Made by a program: the position numbers and the translations under genes
Notes under the pieces: model-generated
What the model was told of the DNA's origin: nothing
Databases searched by the model: none
What the model saw: the letters and a program-made list of their open reading frames with translations, nothing else
From: Melieria omissa
Taxonomy: Eukaryota > Arthropoda > Insecta > Diptera > Ulidiidae
Reading direction: 5' to 3'
Assembly: GCA_963971225.1 (NCBI GenBank)
Contig: OZ020267.1
Coordinates: 153,813,920-153,877,919, forward strand
Length of the DNA stretch: 64,000 nucleotides
Shown here: positions 62,462 to 64,000 of the stretch, piece after piece
How positions within the stretch are numbered: the first letter of the stretch is position 1
Layout: each line of letters begins with the position of its first letter

Positions 62462-62638
62462 GTATATTGAAAAATAAAAAAATACTTTTTTTTTAATTTA
62501 GGTTTATATCTAAAAAACATTTGATGAAAAAATTCGTTGTTTCCGTGTAAAGGGTTAAAAGGAATTTTTGGCATTTTATGAAGAATTACTTCTTGAAACC
62601 CCCCAAAATATTTTTCGGAATCCGACCCTGTCGAATGT

Positions 62639-64000
62639 GATTGTGTGTACCAGCCGATTGACAGTCGAACAATACCAAATTGAAGATACCTGGCAATCGA
62701 GTGCAGGGTATAAAAATGCGCCAAGCACCGCATTGACCGACCCCTCGATTGGGCCACATCCATAAAATTGCCTAAAACAATGCCAACTACGAGTGATGCG
62801 CCTCACCCCGAATCTACTCCCCCGCCACCACCACCCACGTGCAATGACAATGAGCAGCGCCGCACATTAGGCAGACACGTGACTTGGTCATTACGCTGAA
62901 AGGCCAACAAACAAACGAATGAATGGGCAAAGGAGCGAAATTGACAGGACGGCGGGCGGTGTTGGGCGGACGAGTGTTAGAGTACAAATTTAAATGGCAT
63001 CGATGCTAAATAAGTAAATCCTCGTAACAGGGAAACTCACTAAAACACCTAAATCTGAAGCGTGGAAGACACGTGCTGGCTGCACATCGCACTCGCCGCG
63101 GATTGGCACTGATCATGGACGGTGCAATTTGTTCGACGATTTATGACAATTTACAAATAAAATTTAAACTGCAAACATTGTAAAATGTTTTTTTGATAAA
63201 ATGAAATGTAAACACTTGTAGAATTTTTTATTTAATTTTTCAATATTCTCGTTGTTAACTTGTCTCCTTCGATTATTTATGGACTCGCAGCTCCAACTTC
63301 CACCTGCTCGCTCGCCTTGGCCAGCCGCTGTAGCATCCGTCGCACAGCCTGGACCGCATGCGGTTTCCTTGGAACGGCAGAAGCGGCCTACGCACAGTCC
63401 GCGCGCGCCACTCCAGCGGCTCCTTAATGGGTGCATGTTTGGACATTTGCCTGGCCGGGGCTTGTCAATTCGGTCGGGAAACTGCTTAAAATTAATTACA
63501 AATATTTATTTAACAACACAACTGCAAACGAACTGACAAATGATGCGACCGCTTAGCAAGTGGCGAACAAATGAATACGGCGAAAGACTGTGGAAGGGCA
63601 AACCAGGCAGCAGCTGTCTTCGAACAATGGCGCAGTTACTGACAGGCAGACGCGTGGACTAGCAGCACAAGGAGTAAGCGAAGAAATATAGGAAATAAAT
63701 TAAATTTATAAAAATTTATAAGGAAAATTAACAGCAAATTGCAGCTGATCGGCCTCGGTTAGTTTTGCAAAAAGCCAAAAGCACAAAGCTTTACGAAAAT
63801 TGCACTCGAATCCGCATTACCTTCGAGCTGCATTCGCAACAATTTACATACTCAGACAACGCTTCACTTGGGTGGTCCCGCGTCTGCCGACGAGGCATAA
63901 AAATAAACCAATAACTGCGGCCAATTGACAAATGAACTGCTCGCGCACGCTCCACATTTCCAACGCTAATGACTGCGTCGAAATTTATGACGTTTCGTGT
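62639..64000. other. Intergenic DNA to the window edge, no gene recognised
   Basis: Intergenic sequence. Opposite-strand open frames around 63164-63536 overlap each other and lack recognisable features, so neither is called a gene. No transposon ends seen. Confidence 0.45.

Larger units (their letters stand above)
61605..62554. mobile_element. piggyBac-type MITE (950 bp) nested in the hAT MITE
   Basis: Twelve-base perfect inverted repeats CCCTTTACACGG with TTAA duplications at 61601-61604 and 62555-62558. About half of its length is a solo LTR inserted later. Its left ~190 bases recur as the truncated copy at 31664-31844. Confidence 0.92.
61522..62630. mobile_element. hAT-type MITE split by a piggyBac-type insertion
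   Basis: The ends CAGTGTCGGGTTCC and GGAATCCGACCCTG are inverted repeats. An 8-bp duplication (TCGAAAGT at 61514-61521, TCGAATGT at 62631-62638) matches at seven of eight bases. Without the insert the element is about 155 bases. It aligns, in the opposite orientation, with the 161-base MITE at 40088-40248. Confidence 0.9.

Noticed and set aside
63164..63536. Opposed open frames of 90-94 codons near the right edge
   Set aside because: They overlap each other on opposite strands and neither shows a domain or exon boundaries.

Overview
The window looks like intergenic DNA from a large-genome higher fly (Diptera: Schizophora, perhaps a tephritid-type fruit fly). The grounds are abundant short CAA/TTG, CA/GT and TGTA repeats, fly-type mariner, Tc1, hAT, piggyBac and Helitron debris, and one recognisable developmental-gene exon. 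The species assignment is inference. Almost none of the 64 kb is protein-coding; most open frames are chance frames in GC-rich intergenic DNA.

The one host gene I can support is at the left edge. It is the first coding exon (minus strand, 489 to 264) of a T-box transcription factor of the Tbx20 class (Drosophila midline/H15). It carries an engrailed-homology-1 Groucho-binding motif and ends at a good splice donor. The rest of the gene, including the T-box, lies left of the window. Everything to the right is upstream of its start codon, so the remaining ~63.5 kb reads as an upstream regulatory desert, possibly part of the mid-H15 interval.

Layout: 1-263 is an intron. 264-489 is the exon. 490-7979 is the 5' region and flank. 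7980-9028 is a Tc1/mariner-superfamily remnant. 13039-14722 is a Helitron with an internal ~267-bp tandem array. 14841-16087 is a Tc1-like element inside an AT-rich 145-bp tandem repeat. About 22556-23677 is an unclassified foldback repeat with a long internal hairpin, followed by a TIR element at 23682-24390. 28825-29450 and 29468-29711 are two neighbouring TA-flanked MITEs. About 31664-31844 is a truncated piggyBac-type MITE. 35253-36774 is a dead mariner joined to half of a MITE. 40088-40248 and 43296-44482 are hAT-type elements with 8-bp duplications. 50356-50665 and 59473-59915 are TTAA-flanked MITEs. 54843-56999 is a piggyBac-like element split by two other elements. 61522-62630 is a three-level nest: a solo LTR inside a piggyBac-type MITE inside a hAT MITE.

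The mobile elements are well delimited by terminal inverted repeats and target duplications. In two cases the window itself holds a homologous uninterrupted copy that confirms the insertion. I found no CRISPR array, rRNA, recognisable tRNA, or second host gene. The gene-poor stretches probably hold enhancers of the T-box gene, but no single enhancer can be named from sequence alone.
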